Source: JAFGPJ01 sp964439135
Lineage (GTDB): Bacteria; Planctomycetota; Phycisphaerae; Sedimentisphaerales; Anaerobacaceae
Length of the DNA: 14,618 nucleotides
Reading direction: 5' to 3'
NCBI GenBank assembly: GCA_964439135.1
Contig: CAYTNN010000111.1
Coordinates: 1-14,618 of the forward strand
This document shows, one piece after another, positions 14,426 to 14,618 of this stretch. The notes under the pieces were generated by a model. The model worked only from the letters and a program-made list of their open reading frames with translations, was not told the origin of the DNA and did not search any database. The position numbers were made by a program, and so were the translations under genes. The stretch's first letter is position 1; the number at the start of each line of letters is the position of its first letter.

Positions 14426-14618
14426 GCTTCGATTCTCAAAATTTTGCCGTTGTTTGTCAGTGGTCACACGAAGTCACCTTAAGCTTCATGTCTCTTCTGC
14501 ATTTAGGGTTTCGTCCTAATGACTCCTTATGGAGAGCTTCGGATTTCCTGCCAAAGGCCGGCGATTGGCTTTGTTTGGCTTTGAATTGGGTTTGTTTTTT
14601 CGCCGTCTCAAAGCATGA
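14426..14618. other. Non-coding or decayed terminal stretch
   Basis: No supported gene. Short open stretches are broken by stops in all frames. A 30-codon frame (14529-14618) ends exactly at the window edge but has no ribosome site. The bases 14441-14452 repeat 14166-14177 exactly, and 14438-14449 form an inverted repeat with 14320-14331. It may be part of a repeated element, which cannot be tested here. Confidence 0.4.

Noticed and set aside
14529..14618. Small plus-strand frame MESFGFPAKGRRLALFGFEL and onward, ending at the window edge.
   Set aside because: No ribosome site, 29 residues and no recognised family; probably chance coding in a decayed or repeated region.

Overview
The window is a bacterial chromosomal contig of moderate to low GC content. 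Its core is a complete minus-strand operon for an A/V-type (rotary, archaeal/vacuolar-type) ATPase. A bacterium is suggested by the type II restriction-modification pair, the ISL3-type transposase remnant, the PTS EIIA-like protein, the compact Shine-Dalgarno-led operon and the sigma70-like promoter. The sequence alone does not settle the species. An anaerobic Gram-negative lineage such as Desulfobacterota would fit, but that is a guess. A run of exactly 100 Ns at 5056-5155 shows this is a scaffold with an unresolved gap.

Right part (13893 down to 4391, minus strand): the ATPase genes run in the order H-C-I-K-F-E-A-B-D and are tightly packed, with overlaps of 1, 4 and 8 nt and small gaps. H and E form peripheral stalks and C is the rotor cap. 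I is the membrane stator and K the proteolipid ring. A and B form the catalytic hexamer, and F and D the central shaft. Two regulatory-looking genes follow on the same strand: a UspA-family protein that overlaps atpD by 4 nt and is broken by the N gap, and a PtsN/fructose-type EIIA domain protein with an intact phospho-accepting His. They may tie the ion pump to stress or phosphotransfer signalling.

Left part (1-4313): a small accessory or defence region. It holds a plus-strand protein with two membrane helices and a beta-rich domain, a small Mrr-like PD-(D/E)xK nuclease with a zinc ribbon, and a minus-strand restriction-modification pair: a beta-class m4C-type methyltransferase with a B3-like N-terminal domain, followed 11 nt later by an HNH endonuclease. 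Imperfect direct repeats bracket these modules. A ~98-bp repeat lies either side of the Mrr-like gene, and a 33-bp repeat (30/33 identical) lies either side of the restriction-modification pair.

Far right (14066-14618): gene debris. A C-terminal fragment of an ISL3-like transposase (minus strand) is fused, around a 12-bp sequence that recurs 275 bp away, to a headless C-terminal fragment of a CARDB-like beta-sandwich protein (plus strand). The remaining 190 bp hold no gene that can be supported. No tRNA, rRNA or CRISPR array was seen.
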